59,872 bases of DNA from assembly GCF_017745675.1 (NCBI RefSeq), contig NZ_JAFLJM010000024.1:1-59872 (forward strand), read 5' to 3'. Numbering within the stretch: the first letter of the stretch is position 1; every line of letters starts with the position of its first letter. Of the stretch, positions 1 through 10,431 are shown one piece after another. This DNA is from Alkalihalobacillus sp. BA299 (GTDB taxonomy: Bacteria; Bacillota; Bacilli; Bacillales; Bacillaceae_F). The notes under the pieces are model-generated. The model was given only the letters and a program-made list of their open reading frames with translations. It made no database searches and was not told the DNA's origin. Position numbers and translations under genes: made by a program.

Positions 1-9
1 TCCGTAGAG

Positions 10-125
<116 letters not shown>

Positions 126-128
126 ACC

Positions 129-160
129 AAGCACAACCCATGAGGGTTGTGCTTTTTTTT
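129..160 (+). terminator. rRNA operon intrinsic terminator
   Basis: The perfect stem AAGCACAACCC / GGGTTGTGCTT has a 4-base loop and is followed by eight T residues. It ends the 5S-containing rRNA transcript. A group II intron remnant begins two bases after the T-run. Confidence 0.93.
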
Positions 161-162
161 GG

Positions 163-345
163 GTGCGGCCCAGCATGGGTGCAATCTATAGGGTGAAAGT
201 CCCGAACTGTGAAGGCAGAAGTAGCAGTAGCTTAACGCAAGGGTGCCTGTGGTGACGTAGGATCTGAAGGAAGCGGGCGGCAAACTTCCGGTCTGAGGAA
301 CACGAACTTCATACAAGACGTATGGATAAACTTCTAAAAAGTAAC
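163..345 (+). mobile_element. Truncated group IIC intron, 5' RNA domain remnant
   Basis: The sequence from 163 starts with GTGCG, the conserved group II intron 5' end. It then carries blocks I recognise from domain I of bacterial class C introns in Bacillus: GGGTGAAAGTCCCGAACTG near 191, GTAGCAGTAGCTTAACGC near 222, and GGTCTGAGGAACACGAACTT near 291. I see no reverse transcriptase gene and no domain V or VI downstream, so only the 5' part survives. The right border is uncertain; recognisable similarity fades between about 330 and 420. Class C introns are known to insert just after intrinsic terminators, which is where this one sits. It should be unable to splice. Confidence 0.82.
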
Positions 346-552
346 TAATCACAGATAAACAAAGTTCAAGTATATATTGGATAGAAAGTATGGTTGAGAC
401 ACCTGCTAAGGCCACACGCATGATTTTTAATAATGGTGCTATTTTTTATCTATAGATAAAAGAGGAATTTTCGGTGTTTATCTAGAAATATTCTTAACAT
501 ACATAAATCGAATGAAACAAAAAAATTGGGCCATAATATTAGGTGTATGTGT
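346..552. other. AT-rich intergenic spacer
   Basis: This stretch between the intron remnant and the ctsR promoter has no convincing reading frame, RNA gene or repeat. The first 70 bases may be degenerate intron sequence. Confidence 0.5.
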
Positions 553-581
553 TTGCAACTCTTAGATATTTTTTTTATAAT
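553..581 (+). promoter_or_regulatory. Sigma-A promoter of the ctsR operon
   Basis: TTGCAA (553-558) and TATAAT (576-581) are separated by 17 bp. Transcription should start near 588, exactly at the first half of the CtsR operator, so bound CtsR would block initiation. Confidence 0.85.
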
Positions 582-587
582 AAAGAT

Positions 588-604
588 AGTCAAAGATAGT
601 CAAA
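588..604 (+). promoter_or_regulatory. CtsR operator
   Basis: Two copies of AGTCAAA (588-594 and 598-604) are separated by GAT. This is a perfect match to the CtsR heptad repeat consensus (A/G)GTCAAA-NAN-(A/G)GTCAAA. It lies at the expected transcription start of the ctsR operon, so the repressor controls its own operon. Confidence 0.92.
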
Positions 605-623
605 GTCAAGGAGGGGGGCGTGG

Positions 624-1091
624 ATGAGGAACATCTCAGATATTATTGAGCAGTATTTAAAAAGCATTTTAACAAAAAGTGATGGAGAGCTAATAGAAAT
701 TAAACGAAGTGAGCTCGCTAAGCGATTTCAATGTGTACCGTCTCAAATCAACTATGTCATCAGTACACGTTTTACGGTTGAAAAAGGGTATATTGTTGAA
801 AGTAAACGAGGTGGCGGCGGCTACATTCGAATAATAAAAGTAAAAGCACACAACCAAGCGGACCTCTTCGAACAAATGATTCAGCTTATCGGCGAGCAGA
901 TTAGCCAAACCAATGCTGAAGATATTATTTCAAGATTATACGAAGAAGGGGCGGTATCCAAGCGCGAAGCTAACTTAATGTTAAGTGTCATCGACCGCTC
1001 ATTATTCCATTCAACTAATCCTTTACTGCGTGATTTTATTCGAGCAAATGTCCTTAAATCAATGCTCCAAACATTAAAATATCAAGAATAA
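624..1091 (+). CDS. ctsR: Class III heat-shock repressor CtsR
   Basis: CtsR is a DNA-binding repressor of clp protease genes that is inactivated by heat and degraded on stress. The 155-residue length is usual. The N-terminal winged helix-turn-helix covers about residues 1-72. Its glycine wing loop reads RGGGGY at 62-67; R62 is the position contacting DNA and phosphorylated by McsB in relatives. The C-terminal half is the dimer and adaptor-binding part. The start has a strong GGAGGGG ribosome site. It is the first gene of ctsR-mcsA-mcsB-clpC and sits behind its own operator. Confidence 0.96.
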   Translation: MRNISDIIEQYLKSILTKSDGELIEIKRSELAKRFQCVPSQINYVISTRFTVEKGYIVESKRGGGGYIRIIKVKAHNQADLFEQMIQLIGEQISQTNAEDIISRLYEEGAVSKREANLMLSVIDRSLFHSTNPLLRDFIRANVLKSMLQTLKYQE

Positions 1092-1153
1092 CTCAGTTAT
1101 ATTTTCTTTTTCAACAAGTCTGTACTCAATGTTTTAAAGGGAGAGGTGATCCT

Positions 1154-1690
1154 ATGATTTGTCAGGAGTGTAATCAACGTCCTGCCACTTTACACTTCAC
1201 CAAAATTATTAACGGTGAAAAAACAGAATTTCATATCTGTGAACATTGTGCAAAAGAAAAAGGAGAGTATTTTCCTGGGTCAAACAGCTTTTCCATTCAC
1301 CAACTATTATCTGGTTTATTAAACTTTGAGCAACCGATTTCAAAAGGCCAACCAGCAGGATTTACCTCAAACAGGGCAGTTACTTGTGAGCAGTGTAAGA
1401 TGTCATATGAACAATTTGTACGAACAGGTCGATTTGGCTGTGCCAAATGTTACGAAACCTTTAGTGATAAGCTGGATCCTATATTAAAAAAAGTTCATAG
1501 TGGTAATCATACACATTCAGGGAAAGTACCTAAACGAATTGGGGGTACGATTGAAGTTCGCAGGAAAATAAATTCCTTAAAAGAAGCGTTGCAACAACAC
1601 ATTGTTAGAGAAGAATTTGAGGAAGCTGCTCAGGTAAGAGACCAAATCCGTTCTTTAGAAAAATCGATATTCAACCAAGGGGAGGAGTAA
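1154..1690 (+). CDS. mcsA: McsA, activator of the protein arginine kinase
   Basis: McsA is the zinc-finger partner that activates the arginine kinase McsB and helps relieve CtsR repression. Four C-x2-C pairs are visible (CQEC, CEHC, CEQC, CAKC), consistent with two treble-clef-like zinc sites. A UVR domain follows at about residues 137-172 (RRKINSL to IRSLEK), the module that contacts ClpC-type partners. It lies 62 bp after ctsR and 2 bp before mcsB, as expected for one transcript. The length of 178 residues is close to the family norm. Confidence 0.95.
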   Translation: MICQECNQRPATLHFTKIINGEKTEFHICEHCAKEKGEYFPGSNSFSIHQLLSGLLNFEQPISKGQPAGFTSNRAVTCEQCKMSYEQFVRTGRFGCAKCYETFSDKLDPILKKVHSGNHTHSGKVPKRIGGTIEVRRKINSLKEALQQHIVREEFEEAAQVRDQIRSLEKSIFNQGEE

Positions 1691-1692
1691 TA

Positions 1693-2766
1693 ATGTCACT
1701 TGAACGATTTATTAGTGAAGCGATTAGTCCTTGGATGAAAAAAGATGGCCCAGATTCGGATATTGTGTTGAGTAGCCGAATAAGATTAGCTAGAAACCTA
1801 AGAGACTTTACGTTCCCCATTTTAGCAACTATGGAGGAAGCGAAGTTAATTGTTAACCACATTAGTTCAAATTTAATGAAAAGTCCATATTATTCGATAG
1901 GGCCACTTGAATTGCTTCATATGGATGATTTAAAAGGAAATGTTAAGAAAGTATTAGTTGAAAAGCATTTAATCAGTCCTCATTTATCAGAAGAATCAAA
2001 GCATGGTGCTGTTCTATTGAGTGAGCAAGAGTCGGTCAGTATTATGATCAACGAAGAAGATCACCTACGTATCCAATGTTTGTTTTCTGGTTTTCAGTTA
2101 AATGAGGGGCTCGTGTTAGCGAGTGGACTAGATGATTGGATTGAAGAAAAATTAACGTATGCTTTCGACGAAAAAAGAGGCTACTTAACAAGTTGTCCAA
2201 CCAACGTAGGAACAGGTTTACGAGCATCCGTTATGATGCATCTTCCTGCATTAGTGATGATACAGCAATTGACGAAAATACTACCGGCGATTAATCAACT
2301 TGGACTTGTCGTCCGAGGAATTTATGGAGAAGGTAGTGAAGCGCTAGGAAATTTATTTCAAGTTTCTAACCAAATGACACTTGGAAAGTCTGAACAAGAT
2401 ATCGTAGAGGACTTACGTGGGGTGGTAATGCAATTAATTCAACAGGAACGTGCAGCGAGAGAGATGCTTATACAGTCCTCTAAAATTCAATTAGAAGATC
2501 GTGTGTTCCGTTCTTTCGGAATTTTATCTAACAGTAGAATTATTGAATCAAAGGAAGCGGCACAACGATTATCTGAAGTGCGCTTAGGGATTGATTTAGG
2601 TTTAATTCATGGTATTTCAGGTAATATCCTTAATGAACTTATGATTTTAACGCAACCAGGATTTTTACAGCAGTTCGCCGGGGAAACGCTCTCTCCAAAT
2701 CAGAGAGATGAGCGAAGAGCAGCACTAATTAGAGAACGTCTTAAACTTGAAGACGAGCAGAAATAA
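1693..2766 (+). CDS. mcsB: Protein arginine kinase McsB
   Basis: McsB belongs to the guanido phosphotransferase fold and phosphorylates arginines on proteins, marking them for ClpC-ClpP degradation. The nucleotide-binding motif SSRIRLARN is at 27-35. The catalytic loop [10 protein letters not shown] has its cysteine at 168, matching the active-site cysteine of this superfamily. The length of 357 residues is typical. The upstream GGGGAGGAG ribosome site overlaps the end of mcsA, implying tight translation coupling. It acts on CtsR and many misfolded proteins. Confidence 0.95.
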   Translation: MSLERFISEAISPWMKKDGPDSDIVLSSRIRLARNLRDFTFPILATMEEAKLIVNHISSNLMKSPYYSIGPLELLHMDDLKGNVKKVLVEKHLISPHLSEESKHGAVLLSEQESVSIMINEEDHLRIQCLFSGFQLNEGLVLASGLDDWIEEKLTYAFDEKRGYLTSCPTNVGTGLRASVMMHLPALVMIQQLTKILPAINQLGLVVRGIYGEGSEALGNLFQVSNQMTLGKSEQDIVEDLRGVVMQLIQQERAAREMLIQSSKIQLEDRVFRSFGILSNSRIIESKEAAQRLSEVRLGIDLGLIHGISGNILNELMILTQPGFLQQFAGETLSPNQRDERRAALIRERLKLEDEQK

Positions 2767-2784
2767 TCTTGGAGGTGGATGAAT

Positions 2785-5226
2785 ATGATGTTTGGAAGAT
2801 TTACAGAAAGAGCACAAAAAGTATTGGCGTTAGCACAAGAAGAAGCAATCCGATTAGGTCATAATAATATTGGTACTGAGCATATTCTACTAGGTCTTAT
2901 TCGTGAAGGTGAAGGAATTGCAGCTAAAGCTCTTCAAGCGTTAGGGTTAGGCTCAGATAAAATTCAAAATGAAGTAGAAACATTAATTGGTACAGGTCAA
3001 GAAGGGACTAAGACGATCCACTATACTCCAAGGGCGAAAAAAGTAATAGAGCTCTCTATGGATGAAGCTAGAAAGTTAGGGCACTCTTACGTAGGAACTG
3101 AGCATATTCTATTAGGTTTAATTCGTGAAGGTGAAGGAGTAGCAGCTCGAGTTTTAAACAACTTAGGGGTTAGCTTGAATAAAGCTCGTCAGCAAGTACT
3201 TCAATTGCTTGGAAGTAGTGAAGCATCGGGTGGTAATCAGCAATCTGGAGCCACGGCCCATGCGAATACACCAACCTTAGATAGTCTAGCACGCGATTTA
3301 ACAGCAATTGCAAAAGAAGAAGGACTTGACCCAGTAATCGGTCGAAGTAAAGAAATTGAACGTGTAATTCAAGTCTTAAGTCGTCGTACGAAAAATAATC
3401 CTGTTCTTATTGGTGAGCCAGGTGTTGGTAAAACGGCGATTGCAGAAGGGCTAGCTCAAGCTATTATTAATAATGAAGTTCCAGAAACGCTACGTAATAA
3501 GCGCGTAATGACATTAGATATGGGAACTGTAGTAGCAGGGACTAAATATCGTGGTGAGTTTGAAGATCGCTTGAAAAAAGTAATGGATGAAATTCGTCAA
3601 GCAGGAAATGTAATCTTATTTATAGATGAGCTCCATACACTCATTGGTGCAGGTGGTGCTGAAGGTGCAATTGATGCTTCAAATATCTTAAAGCCATCGC
3701 TTGCTCGTGGTGAACTACAATGTATTGGTGCAACAACATTAGATGAGTATCGTAAATACATTGAAAAGGATGCTGCTTTAGAGCGTCGTTTCCAACCGAT
3801 TCAAGTTAATGAGCCGACGAATGACGAATCGATTCAAATTTTAAAAGGATTACGAGATCGTTATGAAGCGCATCACCGTGTGACGATTACAGACGCTGCG
3901 ATTGAAGAGGCAGTAAAGCTTTCAGACCGCTATATATCCGATCGTTTTTTACCAGATAAAGCGATTGACTTGATTGATGAAGCAGCTTCAAGAGTGCGCC
4001 TACGTTCTTATACAGCACCACCAAATTTAAAGGAGCTTGAAGGAAGACTCGAAGAAACTCGAAAAGAAAAAGATGCAGCGGTGCAAAGTCAAGAGTTTGA
4101 GAAAGCAGCTTCTTTACGTGACTCAGAGCAACGTTTACGAGAAGAACTTGATTCCATGAAAAATGAGTGGAAAAAGAAACAAGGACAAGAGAATACAGAA
4201 GTTACAGTTGAGGATATTGCGCAAGTCGTTACGAGCTGGACAGGAATTCCTGTATCAAGATTAGTAGAAGAGGAAACGGATCGCCTTCTTCGAATGGAAG
4301 AAATTCTTCACCAACGTGTCATTGGTCAAGAAGAAGCAGTAAAAGCAATTTCAAAAGCAGTTCGTCGTGCACGTGCAGGTTTAAAAGATCCGAAACGTCC
4401 AATTGGATCATTTATTTTCTTAGGACCAACAGGTGTCGGTAAAACAGAACTTGCTCGTGCTGTAGCAGAAACTTTATTCGGCGATGAAGATGCATTTATT
4501 CGCATTGACATGTCCGAATACATGGAAAAACACGCGACAAGCCGGTTAGTTGGTTCGCCTCCAGGTTATGTTGGGCATGATGAGGGTGGACAATTAACGG
4601 AAAAAGTTCGTCGCAACCCATACTCTGTTATCCTCCTTGATGAGATTGAAAAGGCACACCCTGAAGTCTTTAATATTCTACTGCAAGTTTTAGAAGATGG
4701 CCGCTTAACGGATTCTAAAGGACGTACGGTAGACTTCAGAAATACAGCTGTCATCATGACGTCAAACGTTGGTGCTAGCACCCTACGTAGAAATAAATCA
4801 TTAGGGTTTACAGTTGACAGTGAAGACCAAAATTATAAAGATATGAAAGGTAAAGTGATGGCTGAGCTTAAAAATAGCTTCCGTCCAGAATTTTTAAACC
4901 GTATCGATGAAATCATTGTCTTCCACTCTCTTGAAAAGAAACACATCCGTGAAATTATTAGTTTAATGGCAGAACAGTTAGAAAAGCGTCTAGCAGAACA
5001 AGGAATTCAATTTGAATTGACAGAGGCTGCAAAAGACAAAATTTCCGATGAAGGGTTCGATCCTGAATACGGAGCACGTCCACTTCGCCGAGCGCTACAA
5101 AAACAAGTAGAAGATCGTCTATCCGAAGAGTTGTTAAAAGGAACGATCAAAAAAGGACAAAAAGCAATTATCGACGTGAAAGATAATGAACTGATTGTTG
5201 AAACGAGAGAAAACGCTCAAGTTTAA
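2785..5226 (+). CDS. clpC: ClpC AAA+ unfoldase of the ClpCP protease
   Basis: ClpC is an ATP-driven hexameric unfoldase that feeds arginine-phosphorylated and adaptor-bound proteins to ClpP. Two Clp-N repeats fill residues 1-145. The first AAA+ module has Walker A GEPGVGKT at 210-217 and Walker B FIDELH. The middle domain contains a UVR segment ([11 protein letters not shown]), and the second AAA+ module has Walker A GPTGVGKT at 547-554. I place the start at ATG 2785 ([11 protein letters not shown]), nine bases after GGAGG. An earlier in-frame ATG at 2779 sits too close to that site. It is the last gene before a terminator. Confidence 0.96.
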   Translation: MMFGRFTERAQKVLALAQEEAIRLGHNNIGTEHILLGLIREGEGIAAKALQALGLGSDKIQNEVETLIGTGQEGTKTIHYTPRAKKVIELSMDEARKLGHSYVGTEHILLGLIREGEGVAARVLNNLGVSLNKARQQVLQLLGSSEASGGNQQSGATAHANTPTLDSLARDLTAIAKEEGLDPVIGRSKEIERVIQVLSRRTKNNPVLIGEPGVGKTAIAEGLAQAIINNEVPETLRNKRVMTLDMGTVVAGTKYRGEFEDRLKKVMDEIRQAGNVILFIDELHTLIGAGGAEGAIDASNILKPSLARGELQCIGATTLDEYRKYIEKDAALERRFQPIQVNEPTNDESIQILKGLRDRYEAHHRVTITDAAIEEAVKLSDRYISDRFLPDKAIDLIDEAASRVRLRSYTAPPNLKELEGRLEETRKEKDAAVQSQEFEKAASLRDSEQRLREELDSMKNEWKKKQGQENTEVTVEDIAQVVTSWTGIPVSRLVEEETDRLLRMEEILHQRVIGQEEAVKAISKAVRRARAGLKDPKRPIGSFIFLGPTGVGKTELARAVAETLFGDEDAFIRIDMSEYMEKHATSRLVGSPPGYVGHDEGGQLTEKVRRNPYSVILLDEIEKAHPEVFNILLQVLEDGRLTDSKGRTVDFRNTAVIMTSNVGASTLRRNKSLGFTVDSEDQNYKDMKGKVMAELKNSFRPEFLNRIDEIIVFHSLEKKHIREIISLMAEQLEKRLAEQGIQFELTEAAKDKISDEGFDPEYGARPLRRALQKQVEDRLSEELLKGTIKKGQKAIIDVKDNELIVETRENAQV

Positions 5227-5259
5227 GCAGGAGATCAAGCGATAGTTCAGAAAGGTCCA

Positions 5260-5294
5260 GAACTGGGGGAGGTTTCTCCTTCAGTTCTTTTTTA
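5260..5294 (+). terminator. Terminator after clpC
   Basis: The stem GAACTG...GGAG / CTCC...CAGTTC, with small internal mismatches, is followed by a run of T residues. It ends the ctsR-clpC transcript. Confidence 0.8.
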
Positions 5295-5367
5295 ATCAAA
5301 TCATGTTTTTCTAAAAACCATTCATGATACAATTACAATAAGAGTAGGTTATAAAGAGGGGAACAGA

Positions 5368-6744
5368 ATGGCGAAAAAGAAAACGAAGTTTGTTTGTCAA
5401 GAATGTGGGTATGAATCGACAAAGTGGATGGGTAAATGTCCAGGGTGCCAAAGTTGGAATTCAATGGTTGAAGAATTTATTGAAACAGCGGCCAAAGGGA
5501 GAAGCTTTGTGACAGGAGAACGGTCAGAAACGTCGATGAAACCACAGCCGATAACCAAAGTAGAAAATGAACTCGAAGAAAGAATTAGTACGGAAATGAA
5601 AGAGTTAAATCGTGTTTTAGGTGGAGGGATTGTACCAGGCTCACTCGTATTAGTGGGAGGGGATCCTGGGATTGGAAAGTCCACTATATTATTACAGCTT
5701 TCGTTCCAGTTGGCGAAAAACGCCTATAAAGTGTTATATATTTCAGGTGAAGAATCGATGAAACAAACGAAGCTCAGAGCTGATCGTTTAGGAGTGTTAG
5801 CTGACCAACTATACGTCCTTTCTGAAACGGACGTTGATTATATTGAAAAGGCGATTAACGATATTCAACCAACTCTTGTTGTGATTGATTCCATACAAAC
5901 CGTCTTTCAACAGGATGTCACATCGGCACCAGGGAGTGTTTCACAAGTTAGGGAATGTACGGCGGCATTTATGCGAATTGCGAAAACAAAAGGAATTGCT
6001 ATTTTTATCGTAGGGCACGTCACGAAACAAGGCTCGATTGCTGGACCTAAATTATTAGAACATATGGTGGATTCCGTTCTTTACTTTGAAGGGGAAAGAC
6101 ATCATACGTATCGCATATTAAGGGCGGTAAAAAATCGGTTTGGTTCAACGAATGAAATTGGTATATTTGAAATGAAGGAAGGCGGCTTAGAAGAAGTCAT
6201 TAACCCGTCTGAAATTTTTTTAGAAGAACGAACAGAAGGTGCAGCTGGGTCCACTGTTGTTGCATCAATGGAAGGCACAAGGCCCGTGTTAGTTGAAATT
6301 CAAGCTCTCGTTTCTCCTACTAGCTTTGGTAATCCGAGAAGAATGGCTACAGGTATTGACCATAATCGTGTTTCATTACTAATGGCCGTACTCGAAAAGC
6401 GGGTAGGCTTACTTTTGCAAAATCAAGATGCGTATTTAAATGTTGCAGGTGGCGTTCGTTTGGATGAACCAGCGATCGATTTAGCGATTGCTCTTAGTAT
6501 CGCGTCAAGCTTTAGAAACCAAACAACTGAACCGACTGATGTCATGATTGGTGAAGTTGGCTTAACCGGTGAAGTTAGACGAGTAGCTCGAATTGAGCAA
6601 CGAATCAATGAAGCGGCAAAGCTTGGTTTTAAACGAGCCATTATCCCTCAAAAAAATATTGGGGGTTGGACTATCCCAAAAAACATTCAAGTGATTGGTG
6701 TGGAAACGCTTGAAGACGCTTTAGATGTTGCACTAGGAGGATAA
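5368..6744 (+). CDS. radA: DNA repair and recombination protein RadA
   Basis: RadA is a RecA-like branch-migration ATPase/helicase that processes recombination intermediates. An N-terminal zinc finger uses C10, C13, C24 and C27. Walker [10 protein letters not shown] is at 97-105, and the RadA-specific KNRFG motif lies near residue 253. The C-terminal third is the Lon-like fold domain ([10 protein letters not shown] onward). The length of 458 residues is standard. A GAGGGG ribosome site precedes the ATG. disA follows after 5 bp, a conserved pairing in which RadA modulates DisA. Confidence 0.96.
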   Translation: MAKKKTKFVCQECGYESTKWMGKCPGCQSWNSMVEEFIETAAKGRSFVTGERSETSMKPQPITKVENELEERISTEMKELNRVLGGGIVPGSLVLVGGDPGIGKSTILLQLSFQLAKNAYKVLYISGEESMKQTKLRADRLGVLADQLYVLSETDVDYIEKAINDIQPTLVVIDSIQTVFQQDVTSAPGSVSQVRECTAAFMRIAKTKGIAIFIVGHVTKQGSIAGPKLLEHMVDSVLYFEGERHHTYRILRAVKNRFGSTNEIGIFEMKEGGLEEVINPSEIFLEERTEGAAGSTVVASMEGTRPVLVEIQALVSPTSFGNPRRMATGIDHNRVSLLMAVLEKRVGLLLQNQDAYLNVAGGVRLDEPAIDLAIALSIASSFRNQTTEPTDVMIGEVGLTGEVRRVARIEQRINEAAKLGFKRAIIPQKNIGGWTIPKNIQVIGVETLEDALDVALGG

Positions 6745-6749
6745 AACTG

Positions 6750-7823
6750 ATGGAAGAACGGAAAAAAGGTAATTTTATTACAGATGTATTAAAGCTAGTG
6801 GCTCCAGGAACACCATTAAGAGAAGGCATCGATAATGTACTCCGAGCCAATACTGGTGGGTTAATTGTTTTAGGTTACAATGCTGAAATGCAAAACATCG
6901 TTGATGGAGGTTTTTTTATCGATTGTGAATTTTCACCGGCGTATCTATATGAGCTTGCTAAAATGGACGGGGCTATTATCTTAAGTGAAGATGGAAAGCG
7001 AATTTTATATTCCAATACACAGTTAAATCCAAATAACTCTATTTCGTCCAATGAAACTGGGATCCGGCACCGGACAGCAGAGCGAGTAGCCAAACAAACT
7101 GGAAATTTAGTGGTATCTATCTCTCAACGCCGAAACGTTATTACTCTGTATCAAGGTGAACACCGCTACTCACTTAGAGATATTGGGGTTATTTTGACAA
7201 AAGCTAATCAAGCAATTCAAACGTTAGAGAAATATAAAACAGTACTAGACCAAGGGATTACGAATTTAGGTGCACTAGAGTTTGAAGAGCTTGTAACTTT
7301 TCAAGAAGTTTTCCAAGTTATACATCGCGTTCAGATGGTTTTGCGAATAAAGAGCGAGATTTTAAACTATGTGAATGAGCTTGGTAGTGAAGGACGATTA
7401 ATTACGATGCAGTTAAATGAGCTTGTTGCAAATATTGAAAAAGAAGCGATTCTTTTAATCAAAGACTATGTTAAAGAGCGATCACAAGATGCATTTGAAA
7501 CTTTAAGAGAATTACAGAAGCTTTCGAACGAAGAGTTGCTAGACGAACAGCTTGTTGTTAAATTACTAGGCTACTCGAAAAATTTTAATATTCAAGAACA
7601 AACGGTTTGTCCAAGAGGGTATAGAATCCTTTACAAAATCCCAAGACTGCCTTCATTAGTCATTGAAAATTTAATAGAAACCTACGGTAATTTAAGTCAT
7701 ATTATGGTGGCGTCTATTAAGGAGTTAGACGAGGTTGAAGGAATTGGGGAAGCCCGGGCGAAGATGATTAAACAGGGGTTAAACCGCATTCAGGAACAAT
7801 TATTTATTGATCGACACATTTAA
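6750..7823 (+). CDS. disA: DNA integrity scanning diadenylate cyclase DisA
   Basis: DisA makes c-di-AMP from two ATP molecules and scans DNA for branched intermediates; stalling on them stops synthesis and delays sporulation. The N-terminal DAC domain has the catalytic DGA at 73-75 and RHRTAER at 106-112. A helical linker follows, then a C-terminal helix-hairpin-helix DNA-binding part ([13 protein letters not shown], near 328). The length of 357 residues matches the family. It is co-transcribed with radA. Confidence 0.96.
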   Translation: MEERKKGNFITDVLKLVAPGTPLREGIDNVLRANTGGLIVLGYNAEMQNIVDGGFFIDCEFSPAYLYELAKMDGAIILSEDGKRILYSNTQLNPNNSISSNETGIRHRTAERVAKQTGNLVVSISQRRNVITLYQGEHRYSLRDIGVILTKANQAIQTLEKYKTVLDQGITNLGALEFEELVTFQEVFQVIHRVQMVLRIKSEILNYVNELGSEGRLITMQLNELVANIEKEAILLIKDYVKERSQDAFETLRELQKLSNEELLDEQLVVKLLGYSKNFNIQEQTVCPRGYRILYKIPRLPSLVIENLIETYGNLSHIMVASIKELDEVEGIGEARAKMIKQGLNRIQEQLFIDRHI

Positions 7824-7860
7824 TAAACATTCGACAATAAAAAAAGATTTGTGTAAAACA

Positions 7861-7889
7861 TTGACGAATTTATTAATAAATTATATAAT
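7861..7889 (+). promoter_or_regulatory. Sigma-A promoter upstream of yacL
   Basis: TTGACG (7861-7866) and TATAAT (7884-7889) are separated by 17 bp. It would give a 5' untranslated region of about 150 bases before yacL. A second TTGACA at 7903 has only a weak -10 element. TATAAT at 8025-8030 could be part of a closer promoter but lacks a good -35. Confidence 0.75.
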
Positions 7890-8049
7890 TAGTAGTTTTG
7901 GTTTGACATTAATCAGTGGCATCTGATACGGTTAATTGTAAATGGTTTATTGAAAACGTTGAGAAATTAATATGTGATTTTGTGGAAAATAAATAATCTC
8001 ACGTTTCAAAAGAAAAAGTTTGTCTATAATAATAAAAGGAGGTGAAATC

Positions 8050-9144
8050 ATGCTAAAACGAATAGTTCAACTATTTTTTGTTCTAATAGGTGGTACTTTA
8101 GGGTTTCTATTTATTCCTGATCTAATAGAAATTCTTAATTTAGGTGAACTACCGTCTTGGGTAATGAGTTCTTATGCTGGAGCTGTTTTTGGAGCAATTA
8201 TTTTTTATCTTACTACTTTTTGGTTAGCTGATTATATTGTGGGGTTGATGAGGTTAATGGAGGAATCGATTGTCAAAGCCCCAATAACCGATGTGCTTTT
8301 TGGAACAATGGGACTAATTGTCGGTCTAATTGTTGCCTATTTAATTGGTATTCCGATTGACGCTATTAAAGTACCTGTAATCAGTTCAGTATTACCGATA
8401 TTTATTACATTTTTTCTTGGTTATTTTGGATTTCAAATTGGGTTTAAGAAGCGTGATGAACTTATCAATCTTTTCTCTGCTGCTCAACGTAAGGATAAAA
8501 AGAAAGATGGAGATGCAGAAAAGGAACAAAGTGGTTCAAAATTAAAGTTACTAGATACAAGTGTTATTATTGATGGACGGATTGCCGACATTTGTAAAAC
8601 AGGATTTCTAGAAGGAACACTAATTATTCCTGAATTTGTACTAGAAGAATTACAACATATTGCGGACTCATCAGATGTGCTAAAACGAAACCGAGGTCGA
8701 CGTGGATTGGATATTCTTAACAAAATCCAAAAAGAATTGCCGATTAAAGTTGAAATCTACGAAGGTGACTTTGATGAGATTCATGAGGTTGATAGCAAGT
8801 TGGTAAAGTTAGCAAAATTGCTATCGGGGATCGTTGTAACGAATGATTTTAATCTAAATAAAGTTTGTGAGCTTCAAGGTGTTCCAGTATTAAATATTAA
8901 TGATTTAGCCAACGCGGTTAAACCAGTTGTACTTCCTGGTGAAGAACTTAATGTGCAAGTGATTAAGGACGGGAAAGAACATAATCAAGGTGTCGCTTAT
9001 TTAGATGATGGGACGATGATTGTTGTCGAAGGTGGCCGTGATTATATTGGTAAACAAATAGATGTGATCGTTACAAGTGTTCTTCAGACGAGTGCAGGGC
9101 GAATGATTTTTGCCAAACCGAAATTACTCGAAAAAGCATTATAA
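8050..9144 (+). CDS. yacL: YacL family PIN/TRAM membrane protein
   Basis: The protein has about four N-terminal hydrophobic segments (residues 1-125), a charged linker, a PIN nuclease-like domain starting near [15 protein letters not shown], and a C-terminal TRAM RNA-binding domain. PIN acidic residues are visible (DTS, and later VTNDFN). It is a membrane-anchored, probably RNA-directed protein; the exact target is not known to me. The start is ATG 8050, because the AAAGGAGGTG ribosome site lies just before it. An upstream in-frame TTG would read through that site. The length of 364 residues matches B. subtilis YacL. Confidence 0.9.
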   Translation: MLKRIVQLFFVLIGGTLGFLFIPDLIEILNLGELPSWVMSSYAGAVFGAIIFYLTTFWLADYIVGLMRLMEESIVKAPITDVLFGTMGLIVGLIVAYLIGIPIDAIKVPVISSVLPIFITFFLGYFGFQIGFKKRDELINLFSAAQRKDKKKDGDAEKEQSGSKLKLLDTSVIIDGRIADICKTGFLEGTLIIPEFVLEELQHIADSSDVLKRNRGRRGLDILNKIQKELPIKVEIYEGDFDEIHEVDSKLVKLAKLLSGIVVTNDFNLNKVCELQGVPVLNINDLANAVKPVVLPGEELNVQVIKDGKEHNQGVAYLDDGTMIVVEGGRDYIGKQIDVIVTSVLQTSAGRMIFAKPKLLEKAL

Positions 9145-9193
9145 TACGAATAACCATTTGTAGAAAAAGATCAGATATAGTGGTGAGGAGATC

Positions 9194-9883
9194 ATGAACT
9201 ATTCAGTAATTATACCTGCTGCAGGGCAAGGTAAACGCATGAAAGCAGGGAAGAACAAACAATTTTTGCAATTATCTAGTATTCCCTTAATTATTCATAC
9301 ATTGCTTATTTTTGAAAAAGATCATTGGTGTAAAGAAATCATCCTTGTCATTAATGAAGAAGAGAAAAATACAATGATGAATTTAGTTAGTAAATATCGC
9401 CTTCAAAAGATAAAACATTTTGTCATTGGTGGTTCAGAAAGACAATATAGTGTAGCTAATGGATTAGAAGTTGTAAAAGATGACACAATCGTTCTCGTTC
9501 ATGATGGGGCTAGACCTTTTATTCAGGAAGCTAAAATTCACGAACTTGTACTTTCTGCAAATGAAACAGGTGCAGCTGTCTTAGCTGTACCTGTAAAAGA
9601 TACGATTAAAAAAGTTACTGAAAGCAAAGTCGAGAAAACGATGGAGCGTTCAAGCTTGTGGGCAGTCCAAACCCCACAAGCTTTTCGTCTGTCGATTATA
9701 AAAAATGCTCATGATACGGCAAAACAACAGGGCTTTTTAGGAACAGATGATGCAAGCTTAGTTGAGAATATCAATGAAGATGTAGCCATTATTGAAGGTG
9801 ATTATTTAAATATGAAGCTAACAACACCTGAAGATCTATTATTTGCAGAAGCGATTTTAGCTAGTCGAAAGGGGATGGCATGA
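9194..9883 (+). CDS. ispD: 2-C-methyl-D-erythritol 4-phosphate cytidylyltransferase
   Basis: IspD transfers CMP from CTP to methylerythritol phosphate, the third step of the non-mevalonate isoprenoid pathway. The N-terminal nucleotide-binding loop [18 protein letters not shown] is at 8-25. The VHDGARPF and AVPVKDTIK blocks are also seen. The length is 229 residues. Its stop overlaps the ispF start region, so the two enzymes are translationally coupled. Confidence 0.96.
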   Translation: MNYSVIIPAAGQGKRMKAGKNKQFLQLSSIPLIIHTLLIFEKDHWCKEIILVINEEEKNTMMNLVSKYRLQKIKHFVIGGSERQYSVANGLEVVKDDTIVLVHDGARPFIQEAKIHELVLSANETGAAVLAVPVKDTIKKVTESKVEKTMERSSLWAVQTPQAFRLSIIKNAHDTAKQQGFLGTDDASLVENINEDVAIIEGDYLNMKLTTPEDLLFAEAILASRKGMA

Positions 9884-10359
9884 TGTTTAGAATTGGACAA
9901 GGCTTTGATGTACATCAGTTAGTAGAGGGGCGGCCACTTATCGTGGGTGGAATTGAAATTGAATATGAAAAAGGGTTACTCGGGCATTCTGATGCTGATG
10001 TTTTATTACATACAATTGCAGATGCAGCTCTTGGGGCAATTGGTGAAGGAGATATCGGGAAGCATTTTCCGGATACAGACCCTGCATTTAAAGATGCTAA
10101 TTCGGCTAAGCTTCTTGAGCATGTGTGGAAGATCGTTAAGGAAAAAGGGTATTCGTTAGGTAATGTAGATTGTACGATCATCGCTCAGCAACCGAAGATG
10201 GCGCCATACATCTCGCAGATGAGAGAACGAATCGCGTATTTACTAGAGGGAAAAGTAGATCAAGTGAATGTGAAAGCGACAACGACTGAGAAGCTAGGAT
10301 TTACTGGAAGAGGAGAAGGTATTGCAGCCCAAGCCGTTATTTTATTAAACCAGGCTTGA
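9883..10359 (+). CDS. ispF: 2-C-methyl-D-erythritol 2,4-cyclodiphosphate synthase
   Basis: IspF cyclises CDP-methylerythritol phosphate to methylerythritol cyclodiphosphate with release of CMP. It is a trimer with a divalent metal site. Metal ligands are visible in the N-terminal GFDVHQ motif and in HSDADVLLH; the C-terminal [13 protein letters not shown] block is conserved. Two ATGs overlap (9880 and 9883). [12 protein letters not shown] from 9883 is the conserved start, and the first ATG overlaps the ispD stop codon. Confidence 0.95.
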   Translation: MFRIGQGFDVHQLVEGRPLIVGGIEIEYEKGLLGHSDADVLLHTIADAALGAIGEGDIGKHFPDTDPAFKDANSAKLLEHVWKIVKEKGYSLGNVDCTIIAQQPKMAPYISQMRERIAYLLEGKVDQVNVKATTTEKLGFTGRGEGIAAQAVILLNQA

Positions 10360-10386
10360 CCGAACAGCCTCAGTTCGTAATAATAT
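10356..10386 (+). promoter_or_regulatory. Possible gltX promoter
   Basis: TTGACC (10356-10361), which overlaps the ispF stop, is followed after 16-19 bp by TAATAA/TAATAT. A small hairpin (CGAAC/GTTCG) lies in the spacer. The match is modest. Confidence 0.4.
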
Positions 10387-10431
10387 GATACAGAAAAGAT
10401 TATGCGAAACGATAGAATGGAAGGTGTCATT

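Noticed and set aside
7903..7929. Second promoter upstream of yacL (TTGACA with TGATAC)
   Set aside because: The spacing is 15 bp and the -10 is weak; the TTGACG-17-TATAAT pair just upstream is far better.
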